64,000 nt of DNA, from assembly GCA_900541925.1 (NCBI GenBank), contig UQMB01000002.1:124001-188000 (forward strand). The letters are read 5' to 3'. Under the pieces are notes generated by a model. The model was not told the origin of the DNA and did no database searches. It saw nothing but the letters and a program-made list of their open reading frames with translations. The number at the start of each line of letters is the position of its first letter. The first letter of the stretch is position 1. Positions 1 through 7,752 of the stretch are shown in pieces. The translations under genes and the position numbers were made by a program. Source of the DNA: an uncultured Bacteroidales bacterium (GTDB lineage: Bacteria; Bacteroidota; Bacteroidia; Bacteroidales; UBA932).

Positions 1-144
1 CTGCTTGAGGTTCTCGGCCTCATTCTTCGCTTTCTCTATGATGGCGTCGGCCTTTCCTGCCGACACTTTGCGGGATACGAACATATACACTCCCACACCT
101 ATAGCCGCGCCGGCAATCGCCGCAATAATATAGTATATCAACAT
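1..144 (-). CDS. rny: Ribonuclease Y, N-terminus only (runs off window)
   Basis: Only the first 48 residues are in the window. They begin MLIYYIIAAIAGAAIGVGVY, a single N-terminal membrane anchor, followed by a Lys/Ala/Glu-rich stretch (KADAIIEKAKNEAENLKQ) that starts the coiled coil typical of RNase Y. RNase Y is a membrane-anchored endoribonuclease that starts mRNA decay; its KH and HD domains would lie outside the window. The ATG at 144-142 is the only start that keeps the frame, because an ATG at 149 meets a stop at once. The position downstream of zapA matches the order seen in many Bacteroidota. Family assignment rests on the N-terminus and synteny only. Confidence 0.72.
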   Translation of the reverse strand, partial: MLIYYIIAAIAGAAIGVGVYMFVSRKVSAGKADAIIEKAKNEAENLKQ

Positions 145-172
145 AACATATATATAATTAAACAATAATCAA

Positions 173-214
173 CAAAATACAGTGCCCGCACATCAACATG
201 CGCAGACACTGTAT
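173..214 (-). terminator. Hairpin terminator after the 6S-like RNA
   Basis: On the minus strand ATACAGTG (214-207) pairs with CACTGTAT (184-177), with an inner GCGCAT / ATGTGC extension, and is followed by ATTTTG. It would end the transcript of the structured RNA and separate it from rny. Confidence 0.6.
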
Positions 215-220
215 CCAAAA

Positions 221-370
221 AGCCGTCAGCCGAACTTTCAGAAAAACCTCTGAATAAGATTTGGGCTCCGTTCTGTATCAGGCTTCCCGTCTGGCGGGCC
301 TGCCTTCCCCGGACCGAGTAGACCCTGTTCCGAAGAACTTGTTGTTTTCAGAAGATGGGCCTGACGGCTA
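221..370 (-). ncRNA. ssrS: Structured RNA between zapA and rny, probable 6S RNA
   Basis: GCCGTCAG (368-361, overlapping the last base of the zapA stop codon) pairs perfectly with CTGACGGC (229-222), closing a roughly 147-nt structure. Inside are nested stems, including AGGC / GCCT around a CCCG-CCAGA-CGGG hairpin near 280-305, separated by unpaired tracts. A long rod with an open centre and a closing stem is the general shape of 6S RNA, which mimics promoter DNA and sequesters housekeeping RNA polymerase. The location directly downstream of zapA is the classic ssrS neighbourhood. The 3' side ends in CTTTTTGG and is followed by a second hairpin. I cannot score a covariance model, so the identity is inferred from structure and synteny. 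Confidence 0.55.
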
Positions 371-658
371 TCTTTTATCAGCTTCCTCCAAATATGCTCC
401 CAATTCCGAAGAGAGTGCATCCACTTCTCCTCCCATCTGGGAGAGCTTTGCCTTCATATAAAACTTCCCTACAGCCTCCTGGACAGCGACGAACGCGAAC
501 TTGTCCACCATATCCGTCTCCACGAACCGTTCGTTGAACCTGTCCAGCATCTCGTTCACATCTCGGGCTGCGAGACGCATCAGCTGCTCCTGCTCTTCGG
601 AGGCCGCCGTAAGGGAATACTCCTTGCCGGCTATCTTCAGTTTGACGCTCTGCCCCAT
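368..658 (-). CDS. zapA: Cell division protein ZapA
   Basis: 96 residues beginning MGQSVKLKIAGKEYSLTA, the N-terminal beta strands of ZapA, followed by the helix with EEQEQLMRLAARDVNEMLDR and a long C-terminal helix. ZapA binds FtsZ filaments at the division site, bundles them and stabilises the Z ring; it works as a tetramer in the cytoplasm. Length agrees with the family (about 95-110). The start at 658 lies just 1 base after the stop of the upstream coiled-coil gene (660), so the two are probably co-transcribed. The stop codon merges with the closing stem of the structured RNA. Confidence 0.85.
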   Translation of the reverse strand: MGQSVKLKIAGKEYSLTAASEEQEQLMRLAARDVNEMLDRFNERFVETDMVDKFAFVAVQEAVGKFYMKAKLSQMGGEVDALSSELGAYLEEADKR

Positions 659-659
659 A

Positions 660-938
660 TCAGCTCTCCAAGAGTTTTATACATTTGTCAATCTCCCGGA
701 TCAGACGGCTTATCCGCTCCTTCGCCTGCTCTCTGTCTCCCCCCGCAAGGAAAGCGCTCATCAGCCGCTGATTATCTATCTGAAGGTTCAAATCAGTAAT
801 CTGCTCCCTGTACTTCAGGATCTCGCCCTCGCTGACCGAAAGCTTCGACGCGAGAGAGTCCGCTCTCTGCTTCTCCGCTTCGTACAAGGCTATCAGCCTT
901 GCGATATTTGACCTGAGTTCATTTATATCGTCACGCAT
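660..938 (-). CDS. Small coiled-coil protein upstream of zapA
   Basis: 92 residues starting MRDDINELRSNIARLIALYE, almost entirely alpha-helical with heptad-like Leu/Ile spacing and many Glu, Lys and Arg residues. There is no signal peptide. It ends one base before zapA. The open frame continues upstream to 1478, but that part is antisense to the OmpA gene and composed of Ser/Arg-rich shadow sequence, so the ATG at 938-936 was chosen. A small coiled-coil partner next to ZapA suggests a division-related role, but I do not recognise a named family. Function unknown. Confidence 0.7.
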   Translation of the reverse strand: MRDDINELRSNIARLIALYEAEKQRADSLASKLSVSEGEILKYREQITDLNLQIDNQRLMSAFLAGGDREQAKERISRLIREIDKCIKLLES

Positions 939-1039
939 AGGGCTGCCCCGCAATACATTGTTCGCAAATATAATAAATTTGTTTTGATTTTCCGGTGCCG
1001 GGACCGTGATTCGGGACAAAATATCACAGACCGTACCCA

Positions 1040-1081
1040 AAGACGAAAGAAAGGCCCTGAGGGCAAACCCCAGAGCCTTTC
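1040..1081 (-). terminator. Terminator of the OmpA-family gene
   Basis: Minus strand AAAGGC (1080-1075) pairs with GCCTTT (1055-1050), with an inner CTG / CAG and GGG / CCC stem, followed by CTTTCGTCTTT. It lies 25 bases beyond the stop codon. Confidence 0.7.
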
Positions 1082-1104
1082 CATATAGACTGAATCCTCG
1101 CGGA

Positions 1105-2262
1105 TTACTTCTTCTTGATGATGACGGTACGAGACAGGACGTCGTTGTTGAAGAAGAGGGCGTCAACACCGCCGAATGCCTGCTTCTCGAGTCTGCTCGG
1201 ATCAACACCGGCCTCGACGAGAGCTTTGTAAACAGTCTCAGCACGCTTCTCAGAAAGCCTCTGGTTGGTCCTGACACTGCCGGTCTTCTTGTCAGCATAG
1301 CCGTTGACAACATATACGCTGTTGTCCTTGGTGTTGTTGATAGCCTCAGCATAGAGCTTGACACGAGCCTTGTCCTTGCTGGTGAGGTTCGCCTTGCCGA
1401 TCTCGAAGAAGATTGCGGTAGATGAAGGAACCTCGTTGTTGACGAGCTTCTCGACCTGCTTGACAACTTCCTTCTCAACGATCTTCTCTACGATCTTAGG
1501 ATTCTTGGCGACAGCCTCAGCTGCGAGAGCCTCGGCAGCCTCCTTGGAGATGTAGCCGGCCTCTGCTGCAGCGGCAGCTGCACGGGCAACCTTGCCACGC
1601 TTGCCACCGATGGTCCACACACCGTTGAGAGCGATGCGGGTGGTTCCGGCAGCCTTGCGGTATGCGTCAGCATCACCGAAGATTGAAGGGGTAATGCCGA
1701 AGCGGGCCTCAACTCCGAGGGCGAAAGCCTTGGTGATGTCGTATGCGAGACCAAGACCGGCGGTAGCGCCGAGACGAACCTTGAGATCATCGCTTTCCTG
1801 TACGAGGAACACGTCAGCAGCCTGATCGTCAGGGTTTACGAACTCGCTTCCTACGCTTGAGAAGTTCATGGTAGGACCAGCGAAGAGATATACGTTGAAC
1901 TTTGAGAGATCCTTGGCGAACAGATTGGTGATGCTGAACATTCCGTCAACATTGAGTTCACCGAAAGTCTTGTTCTTGAAAGCCTTTACAGAACCGTCAG
2001 CGAGAGTGGCGTTGCCGTCGTTGGCATCAAGTGAGAGGAAAGGTCCTCCGATCACACCGCGCACACCCCATACCGGAGTGATGTACTTGCCGACCTGAAG
2101 ATTTGCATAGAATGCAGGAGTGTTGAAGCCCGGGGTGAGAGGTGAGGCGATACCGGCACCGACACCCACGAAGACGTCATTGCACTTAGAGCTTGCCTGA
2201 GCATTTGCGGCAACGCAGGCCGCAGTCATTGCGATAGACAATGCGATAACTTTAAGTTTCAT
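1105..2262 (-). CDS. OmpA-family outer membrane protein
   Basis: 385 residues. Signal peptide MKLKVIALSIAMTAACVAA with a cut near AANAQA. Residues 25-210 form an N-terminal beta-barrel with alternating hydrophobic strands. An Ala-rich stretch (about 225-250) and a charged repeat (KIVEKIVEKEVVKQVEKLV) link it to a C-terminal OmpA peptidoglycan-binding domain (about 280-385). That domain keeps the ligand-binding Asp in NGYADKKTG and Arg in LSEKRAETV. The family anchors the outer membrane to peptidoglycan. It follows the lipoprotein gene at 2303 by 40 bases on the same strand and probably shares its promoter. Related Bacteroidota OmpA proteins are usually abundant. Confidence 0.9.
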   Translation of the reverse strand: MKLKVIALSIAMTAACVAANAQASSKCNDVFVGVGAGIASPLTPGFNTPAFYANLQVGKYITPVWGVRGVIGGPFLSLDANDGNATLADGSVKAFKNKTFGELNVDGMFSITNLFAKDLSKFNVYLFAGPTMNFSSVGSEFVNPDDQAADVFLVQESDDLKVRLGATAGLGLAYDITKAFALGVEARFGITPSIFGDADAYRKAAGTTRIALNGVWTIGGKRGKVARAAAAAAEAGYISKEAAEALAAEAVAKNPKIVEKIVEKEVVKQVEKLVNNEVPSSTAIFFEIGKANLTSKDKARVKLYAEAINNTKDNSVYVVNGYADKKTGSVRTNQRLSEKRAETVYKALVEAGVDPSRLEKQAFGGVDALFFNNDVLSRTVIIKKK

Positions 2263-2302
2263 ATCTTTAATCCGTTTTTTCGTTTAACAAAGGACGTCTG
2301 GA

Positions 2303-3235
2303 CTACTCAGGGATAACGATTCCGCCACCTGCGTTGTCGGTGCCTGCACCGTGAGCGTGGCCGTGGCCATATACATAGTGTCCGTGAGCGTTAGGGTCAG
2401 CCATCTCCTTATATTCAGCAGCTGAAGACTCGATGGAGTTGACGGTGATGACACCGATCACAAACGGCTTGACGCCTGCCTTCTCAGCATACACTGTGTA
2501 CTCCTTGTCAGCAACCTTGGTGTACTGCTGGTATGCGGTGTAGAGGCAGTATGCGGAAACCTGAAGGTGGAGCGGAGCCATCGGGGTGGCTACGAACTTG
2601 CCGCCGGCATAGTTGTAGGTGAATGCGTCAGCGTAAGACTTCACGAGGGAGTCGTATGCGGTCTCGGAAGACTTGACAGTGGCGACTGCACCGTTGTATG
2701 AGCTCCATGCGACATCACCGGTGAGGATGAACTCGGAGTTGTTCCTTACCCAGAGACCGCCGTCATGAGTCAGAGTCTCGGCGTGTGAATCGCTAGGCTT
2801 GAAGTACTCGACAGAAGTGGTCTTCGTACCCGCAGCCGTCTCCTTATAGGTGAAGGTGTAGTCTGAATCAGGGTAGCCTACGATGACAGTTACATCGTAA
2901 GAAGCCTTTCCGCCGGCGCGGAGGGCAGCGATAGCGACAGTCTCGGACTTTGACTGAGTTGCGCTCATGTACTCAGCGAGATAGTCTACAGTTACAGTCA
3001 CAGACTTTGCTGCAAGGGCCGGGCTGCCGACAACCTTGACAACATTGCCGGACACGGTACCGTCGGAAGCCTTGACGATAGCGCCAGAAGCGGGTGTGGC
3101 ACCAGTCCTGATGTCCACAACCCTCACATTGATTGTAGCCTCAGCATTCGCAACTTCGAATGCGGTCTTGAGCTCTTCCGGCTGGCAGGCAGCGAAGATG
3201 CCGGCTAACGCGATAAGCGATAAAAGTTTTTTCAT
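2303..3235 (-). CDS. Lipoprotein with His-rich C-terminus (DUF3869-like)
   Basis: 310 residues starting MKKLLSLIALAGIFAACQPE, a clear lipoprotein signal with the lipobox cysteine at about residue 21 (AAC). An upstream in-frame ATG at 3259 would add 8 residues before the signal and is less likely. The N-terminal part (about 35-130) looks like an Ig-like beta domain with ATINVRVVDIRTG. The C-terminus ends in HGHYVYGHGHAHGAG, seven His in a short span, which could bind a metal. I think it resembles the Bacteroidota DUF3869 lipoproteins, from memory only. It precedes the OmpA gene. Cell location: membrane-anchored, probably outer membrane. Function unknown. Confidence 0.72.
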   Translation of the reverse strand: MKKLLSLIALAGIFAACQPEELKTAFEVANAEATINVRVVDIRTGATPASGAIVKASDGTVSGNVVKVVGSPALAAKSVTVTVDYLAEYMSATQSKSETVAIAALRAGGKASYDVTVIVGYPDSDYTFTYKETAAGTKTTSVEYFKPSDSHAETLTHDGGLWVRNNSEFILTGDVAWSSYNGAVATVKSSETAYDSLVKSYADAFTYNYAGGKFVATPMAPLHLQVSAYCLYTAYQQYTKVADKEYTVYAEKAGVKPFVIGVITVNSIESSAAEYKEMADPNAHGHYVYGHGHAHGAGTDNAGGGIVIPE

Positions 3236-3324
3236 CTTACAAAAGTGAATATTAAACATTAAACATTAATAATTCTTACCTTATGAAGCCATGGACGCAA
3301 AACGCCATTTCTCCATTCAAAAAG

Positions 3325-3355
3325 CAAATATAATCTAATTCTGAAAGAAAGCAAA
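3325..3355 (-). promoter_or_regulatory. Bacteroidota-type promoter of lipoprotein-ompA
   Basis: Minus strand TTTG (3355-3352), 19-base spacer, TATATTTG (3332-3325): an exact match to the TTTG-N19-TAnnTTTG consensus. It predicts a leader of about 80 nt before the lipoprotein ATG at 3235. Confidence 0.7.
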
Positions 3356-3369
3356 AAAAAATTATTTTT

Positions 3370-4584
3370 TTATTGTATGAAATCCAGTTGACTCTCAATG
3401 AAGTATGGGTTGAACTGATTCTTGCTCATTATGTTGTCCGACGCCTCGGTGCGGAACTCCTTATAGTAGTACTGCTCGTTGTTGGCGTTGTACGACATGC
3501 CCATCTGGCCTGATGTCCTGACCCGCGGGATATAGCCGCGGCGTTTCTGGTTGTACGGTGGAAGGGCTATCTGGAAGCGGAAGCCGACATTCAGCTGGGC
3601 GGAGCGTGCCTTCTCCGCGTAAAGTCCGGTGGAGCAATGCCTGAAATGGCGTATCATCTCGTATTTGAGTCCCACGTCGCCGAGCAGGAACTTCTGCAGG
3701 CGCAGGGTGAACTGCGTGCCGAGAGGCGGGCAGTAATAATTCGCGGCCACATTCCAGCGGAAGTACATATCCCTGCTGTAGTGGAACTTGAAACCCTCCC
3801 AATAGCAGTTCGCCAGCACCCCGAGCTGAGCGTCAAGAGAGAAGCGTTCATTCGGGAAATAGTACATCATCTCCAGGGCCGCACCGTAACGGTTGCCGGA
3901 GAAAACGCCGGCGGAGAGCTTGCCGGTGACATTCAGGTGCCACGGGTCCCTGAACCTCTGCGACAGCGTGATCATCCCGGGATGGACCCGGGAGGCGAGA
4001 GAGCCGTAGCCATCATTATATATAGGTAAGGTCATCTGGTAGCTGAATTTCATGCCGGGCCAGAGCGAGACCTCCAGGGCCGGATTGAGCTGCCAGAGAG
4101 ACTGGTAAACCTGATTGATGATGAGATTCTTGAGCGAGACCTGCGGATATATCACTATGTCCACCTTGCCAAACGACCCGTTGTGATTCTCCTCTCCGCG
4201 CACCATGTCCCAGCCCTCGTCAAGACGCCTTGTCGCGCGCCACGTCCCGGCCTCCGGAGAATAGGACAGGGTGATTTCCGGCACCTGGTAATGAGTCCCG
4301 ATGATTTCAACCTTCTTGTCCTGCAGGAGTCCCGCCCCCTCGACTATCCGGCAGGCACGGGAGAAACCTTCCGCGGGGAGCTTATACGAGTCGTTCTCTA
4401 TCGTGAACACCACCATGTCATCGCCGGCGGCATAGCGGACATTCGCATAGCCGGCCTCGACAAGCCGCCGGACCACGAGTTCGCAAAGGCCGTCCGCATC
4501 CTGCCCCGCGCATTCCGGTGCGGAGAAGAAGAGGGCCGGCAGAATGGCGGCAAAGACGGAAAGTATCTTGATCTTGCTAATCAT
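3370..4584 (-). CDS. YjbH-like protein, C-terminal half (envelope polysaccharide)
   Basis: 404 residues with a signal peptide (MISKIKILSVFAAILPALFF, cut near CAGQDA). The N-terminal third is a small alpha/beta region (residues 30-90) with VRYAAGDDMVVFTIEND. The rest is rich in amphipathic beta strands with aromatic ends (for example HLNVTGKLSAGVFSGNRYGA, LQKFLLGDVGLKYEMIR) and resembles the C-terminal portion of E. coli YjbH, an outer-membrane protein tied to exopolysaccharide. It lies in the same operon as a YjbH N-terminal-like gene (6174-6962). Last gene of the group, 7 bases after the DUF3108-like gene. Assignment by pattern, not search. Confidence 0.6.
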   Translation of the reverse strand: MISKIKILSVFAAILPALFFSAPECAGQDADGLCELVVRRLVEAGYANVRYAAGDDMVVFTIENDSYKLPAEGFSRACRIVEGAGLLQDKKVEIIGTHYQVPEITLSYSPEAGTWRATRRLDEGWDMVRGEENHNGSFGKVDIVIYPQVSLKNLIINQVYQSLWQLNPALEVSLWPGMKFSYQMTLPIYNDGYGSLASRVHPGMITLSQRFRDPWHLNVTGKLSAGVFSGNRYGAALEMMYYFPNERFSLDAQLGVLANCYWEGFKFHYSRDMYFRWNVAANYYCPPLGTQFTLRLQKFLLGDVGLKYEMIRHFRHCSTGLYAEKARSAQLNVGFRFQIALPPYNQKRRGYIPRVRTSGQMGMSYNANNEQYYYKEFRTEASDNIMSKNQFNPYFIESQLDFIQ

Positions 4585-4591
4585 ACAGCTG

Positions 4592-5284
4592 TCAACGGAT
4601 ATTTTTCAGCACTTCACTGGTCAGCAGGCGGCCGGACTTGTCATAGGTGTCGTGCCGGACCATCCCGACACCCTCAGCATACCATGTCAGCGCCGTGGTC
4701 TCGCGGTTGCGTCCCGGGCCGCGTTCGATCTTGTGTTCCGAAACCACGGGGCAGTCGAAGGTCCCGGCGGGCGTCACTATCCTTTCAAAGCGGAGGACCT
4801 TGCGCTCCGTGACACGGACCCGCCAGGTCATGCCCATCGCCGACACGCTGAACTGCAGGTCGGGCAGGACCTCTCCGGCCGAGAGCACGGCCGGAAGCAC
4901 GGAACGGGCAGGGACAGTTGAGATGCCGCGGCCCGGCAGATAATTGCCGAGCACGGATTTCAACGCCTCCGACGGGTCGGCGCAGACATCCCCTCCCGGA
5001 AGAACTTCCGCGGCATACAGGACGCGTCCTCCGTTGAGGACCTTGCCCCTGCGGCCGGTAAAAAGCGAAGAGCACTCAACGCGAAGCGTCCCGTCAGGAC
5101 CGGCAGCGGACCTCAGGACGCTGAGTTCGTGTTTCCATTTGAGCTTGCCGGAATCCGCCTCCCTCCTCTCGTAAGTGAGTACGGCCCCCTCCCTTGTGCA
5201 GTAATACGCCCCCCTTGCAAAAAAGGGAGCCACGAGACAGAGGGCGGCCGTCAGGAATGCGGCCCGTGCAAAGCCTGCGGACAT
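4592..5284 (-). CDS. Exported DUF3108-like protein
   Basis: 230 residues with a signal peptide (MSAGFARAAFLTAALCLVAP, then FFARGAYYC). The remainder is mostly beta strand: GAVLTYERREADSGKLKWKH, then a strand ending VTPAGTFDCPVVSEHKIERG, and a final WYAEGVGMVRHDTYDKSGRL. This order, a start resembling 'Y-Y--GE-L-Y', 'TPAGTFDC' and 'W-A-GVG-V---', matches the periplasmic DUF3108 fold as I recall it. The start codon shares one base with the previous stop (TGATG at 5284), so translation is coupled. Probably a periplasmic partner of the flanking beta-barrel proteins; exact role unknown. Confidence 0.55.
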   Translation of the reverse strand: MSAGFARAAFLTAALCLVAPFFARGAYYCTREGAVLTYERREADSGKLKWKHELSVLRSAAGPDGTLRVECSSLFTGRRGKVLNGGRVLYAAEVLPGGDVCADPSEALKSVLGNYLPGRGISTVPARSVLPAVLSAGEVLPDLQFSVSAMGMTWRVRVTERKVLRFERIVTPAGTFDCPVVSEHKIERGPGRNRETTALTWYAEGVGMVRHDTYDKSGRLLTSEVLKNIR

Positions 5285-6153
5285 CAGAATATCTTATAAA
5301 TCAGGCGAAGTGAAAGCATGGGCCAGAAGCACAGGCGGTCCGGCGACACGCCGGGGAGATCCTTAAGCAGATCCTCCGCAGACGGGTCAAACTCCACCTC
5401 GTTGGGTGATGATATTTCCGGACGGGCATAGAACACACCCAGATCTCCCTGGAAGCTGAAATGCCCCTTAGGCATGCTGCGCCCGAAGCCTATGGTCGCA
5501 TAAGGGCGGACACGCGGCAGGACAAGATTCATATCGACACGTCCCGCGCCGTCATGCTCCTTCACCTCGTAGGTGTGTCCGTTGACACTCGCGCGGATGG
5601 AGCTTATGTCCGCCGGCGTATATCCCGGCTCGTCCTTATATTTCTCGTTGATGGCGGCGACTTCCGCCTGGATGTCCTTGTAATTGCTCCAGAAGGTCTT
5701 GTCCGAGGTGGCGACGGCTGAGATGAAAGTGTCGTTCATCCCGTAGAACACCCCGGCCGTGATATGGAAAGAGGACCTTTTGAACGGGTAGAGCTCCAGG
5801 GCGGCCTTGAGCGTGCTCAGGTTGAGCGCAGCGGACGTCCCCAGATCGACATCGTCGAAGCGGGTGTTGATCCTGTCAGGAAGCCCGGCCGCCTGCAGGT
5901 TGGAGTTGACCGTCTCGAGACTCGTGTTGACCTGCTCCATATCCACCTTGAAACTCGTGTTGAAATTCAGAGAAGGCGCGTTGAATCCGGCGACCAGAAC
6001 TATATGGTCGGTGACCAGAGGCATGGCCAGCTGGATGCCTACACCCGTGGTGCCGGCCTCGATGCCGAAAGACAGACTGTTGAACGCCTGCTGCGAAAAA
6101 GCAGGTACTGACAATGCGGACAGGGCCGCGATGGCGAACAGGATTTTTTTCAT
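5284..6153 (-). CDS. Outer-membrane beta-barrel protein, function unknown
   Basis: 289 residues starting MKKILFAIAALSALSVPAFS, a standard signal peptide with cleavage at AFSQQA. The codon at 6162 would add MYS before it. The mature protein begins with strands (FNSLSFGIEAGTTGVGIQLA), has a helical insert (about residues 70-100 and 155-190, with Asn/Glu/Lys-rich helices), and closes with PMLSLRLIYKIF, a terminal strand ending in Phe as in many outer-membrane barrels. It is 20 bases after the YjbH N-terminal-like gene and overlaps the next start by one base. No named family recognised. Confidence 0.6.
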   Translation of the reverse strand: MKKILFAIAALSALSVPAFSQQAFNSLSFGIEAGTTGVGIQLAMPLVTDHIVLVAGFNAPSLNFNTSFKVDMEQVNTSLETVNSNLQAAGLPDRINTRFDDVDLGTSAALNLSTLKAALELYPFKRSSFHITAGVFYGMNDTFISAVATSDKTFWSNYKDIQAEVAAINEKYKDEPGYTPADISSIRASVNGHTYEVKEHDGAGRVDMNLVLPRVRPYATIGFGRSMPKGHFSFQGDLGVFYARPEISSPNEVEFDPSAEDLLKDLPGVSPDRLCFWPMLSLRLIYKIF

Positions 6154-6173
6154 ACTGTACACAGATTAGATTG

Positions 6174-6962
6174 TTATTTGAGTCCTAATTTATATCTGAG
6201 TCCGAAATTGACCCATTTGCAGGCCTGAAGTTCGAACATTGCTTCAAAACGGTTCTCCCAGACGGAGGCTATGAATCCGATATTGAATGTGCGCGCGTCA
6301 TATTCGGCGATGAAACGGACCTCGTCAAGTATAGCCCTGTCGCACAATATCCCGGGAGTGAATGTCACCCCGGCTGCCGGGCCGTTGATATGATAGTCGT
6401 TCCTCCTGTTGTACTGGTACGCCAGGTGGGCGCCCACCTCCCCCCATGATGTGGAGAAATGCTTGGTCGCCGCGATGTAGTTGCGATTGAAATACCCGTT
6501 GCCGTCTCCCTCGACATCGGCACCCAAATATCCTTTGGAGGAAGACGCCGTGGTAGGGTCACTGACGCCAAGCACCACCGATGGCATCCACTTCAGCCCG
6601 AACTCCCCTTCTTTCAGAATCTGGAAACGGCCGAGGAAATGACGGTCCTGGTTGAACATTATCCTGGCCCTCCCCGTAGCCCCGGGAACCTTGGACCCGT
6701 CAAAAATGGTGCATACATAGCCCACTTCCAGCCGGCTCCAGAAAGTGAGACTGAAACCATAACTGAAAGTGGAGTAGCTCCAGCCTGATGTCGGGAGCGA
6801 ATGCCGGTTGAGGTAGTTGTTGGTGATCATGAATGTACCCTCCTCCTGCATTTCGGCCGACGGCATCTGGAGCAATCCCCCGGATGAATCGACGAACTGC
6901 GCTCCAGCCCGCTGGGACAGGAGCAGCAGCAATGCGGAAAAGGCTATGATGAACTTCCTCAT
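6174..6962 (-). CDS. YjbH-like protein, N-terminal domain
   Basis: 262 residues from the ATG at 6962, with a signal peptide (MRKFIIAFSALLLLLSQRAG, cut near AGAQF). It opens with FVDSSGGLLQMPSAEMQEEG followed by TFMITNNYLNRH, the pattern of the N-terminal YjbH domain (new-domain start, 'P-A--M-EEGT'). The rest alternates beta strands ending in aromatic residues and finishes GLRYKLGLK. YjbH proteins are outer-membrane components of exopolysaccharide (yjbEFGH-type) loci. The open frame extends to 7133 but overlaps rubrerythrin there. It starts 16 bases after the rubrerythrin stop and heads the envelope group. Confidence 0.65.
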   Translation of the reverse strand: MRKFIIAFSALLLLLSQRAGAQFVDSSGGLLQMPSAEMQEEGTFMITNNYLNRHSLPTSGWSYSTFSYGFSLTFWSRLEVGYVCTIFDGSKVPGATGRARIMFNQDRHFLGRFQILKEGEFGLKWMPSVVLGVSDPTTASSSKGYLGADVEGDGNGYFNRNYIAATKHFSTSWGEVGAHLAYQYNRRNDYHINGPAAGVTFTPGILCDRAILDEVRFIAEYDARTFNIGFIASVWENRFEAMFELQACKWVNFGLRYKLGLK

Positions 6963-6978
6963 CGGCAGCCGGCCGGAA

Positions 6979-7521
6979 TCAATAATTCTTGGCCGCCAGA
7001 CGGAAATAGCTCTGCGGATGGGCGCAGACAGGGCATACCTCAGGTGCGGAAGGCCCCACGACGATATGTCCGCAGTTGCCGCATTCCCAGATGGCATCGC
7101 CCTCCCTTGTGAATACAAGTTTCCCCTCGACATTGGCCAGCAACTTCTTGTAGCGCTCCTCGTGGTGCTTCTCTATCTCGGCCACCATCTCGAAGAGACC
7201 GGCAATCTCGTCAAAGCCCTCCTCACGGGCGGTCTTCGCGAAAGAAGGGTACATCTCGCTCCACTCGTAGTGCTCTCCGGCGGCGGCATCGGCCAGATTG
7301 GCCTCAGTGTCAGGGACAGCCCCTCCGTGAAGCAGCTTGAACCAGATCTTGGCATGCTCCTTCTCGTTGTCCGCCGTCACCTCGAACAGTTCGCCTATCT
7401 GCACATAGCCGTCCTTCTTTGCTTTCGATGCGTAGTAAGTGTACTTATTGCGAGCCTGGCTCTCGCCTGCATAGGCCGCAGCAAGATTCGCTTCGGTCTT
7501 CGTACCTTTCAGAGATTTCAT
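6979..7521 (-). CDS. rbr: Rubrerythrin
   Basis: 180 residues. An N-terminal four-helix ferritin-like domain (1-140) carries the di-iron ligands in AAAYAGESQARNKYTYYA, NEKEHAKIW and EIEKHHEERY. A C-terminal rubredoxin domain has CGNCGH and CPVCAH (two CxxC pairs). Rubrerythrin reduces hydrogen peroxide in the cytoplasm of anaerobes, taking electrons through the rubredoxin site. Length is normal for the family. It lies 16 bases upstream of the YjbH-like gene, so transcription may continue into it. Its 5' flank is the 159-bp repeat element, whose nearer end lies only 19 bases from the start codon. Confidence 0.93.
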   Translation of the reverse strand: MKSLKGTKTEANLAAAYAGESQARNKYTYYASKAKKDGYVQIGELFEVTADNEKEHAKIWFKLLHGGAVPDTEANLADAAAGEHYEWSEMYPSFAKTAREEGFDEIAGLFEMVAEIEKHHEERYKKLLANVEGKLVFTREGDAIWECGNCGHIVVGPSAPEVCPVCAHPQSYFRLAAKNY

Positions 7522-7539
7522 AACACTTGCGTTTTTATA

Positions 7540-7698
7540 GTAATCGTCAAAAAATAAATTGCATCACCTTGGGCAATCTTTTTGGTCTATATCCCTTTTT
7601 TCATCAGTCATGTGCCACCGGCACACTCCTTCTTCAAAAAGAAATCTATCCTCAAAAATCTTTGCCGAATCTGCGGCAACTTATTCTTTGCCGCTTAC
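7540..7698 (+). repeat. Dispersed TIR element, copy A (159 bp)
   Basis: Sequence running from GTAATCGTCAAAAAATAAAT to CTTATTCTTTGCCGCTTAC, with imperfect terminal inverted repeats. It is the reverse complement of copy B (43891-44049), of identical length, with about ten differences by eye. An internal hairpin TGTGCC-ACC-GGCACA lies near the middle. It fills the divergent intergenic space between rubrerythrin and the small gene at 7753. No coding potential is shared by the copies. Confidence 0.85.
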
Positions 7699-7728
7699 AT
7701 AGTCCTACGAAGGTAACACTAATTTTTA

Positions 7729-7736
7729 TATATTTG
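7729..7736 (+). promoter_or_regulatory. -7 element upstream of the 7753 gene
   Basis: TATATTTG, matching TAnnTTTG, ends 16 bases before the ATG at 7753. No good -33 TTTG at the usual spacing. Confidence 0.4.
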
Positions 7737-7752
7737 ACAAAAAATCCGAAAT

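Noticed and set aside
660..1478. Long form (272 residues) of the coiled-coil protein
   Set aside because: The N-terminal 180 residues are antisense-frame sequence within the OmpA gene and Ser/Arg-rich; a good ATG exists at 938.
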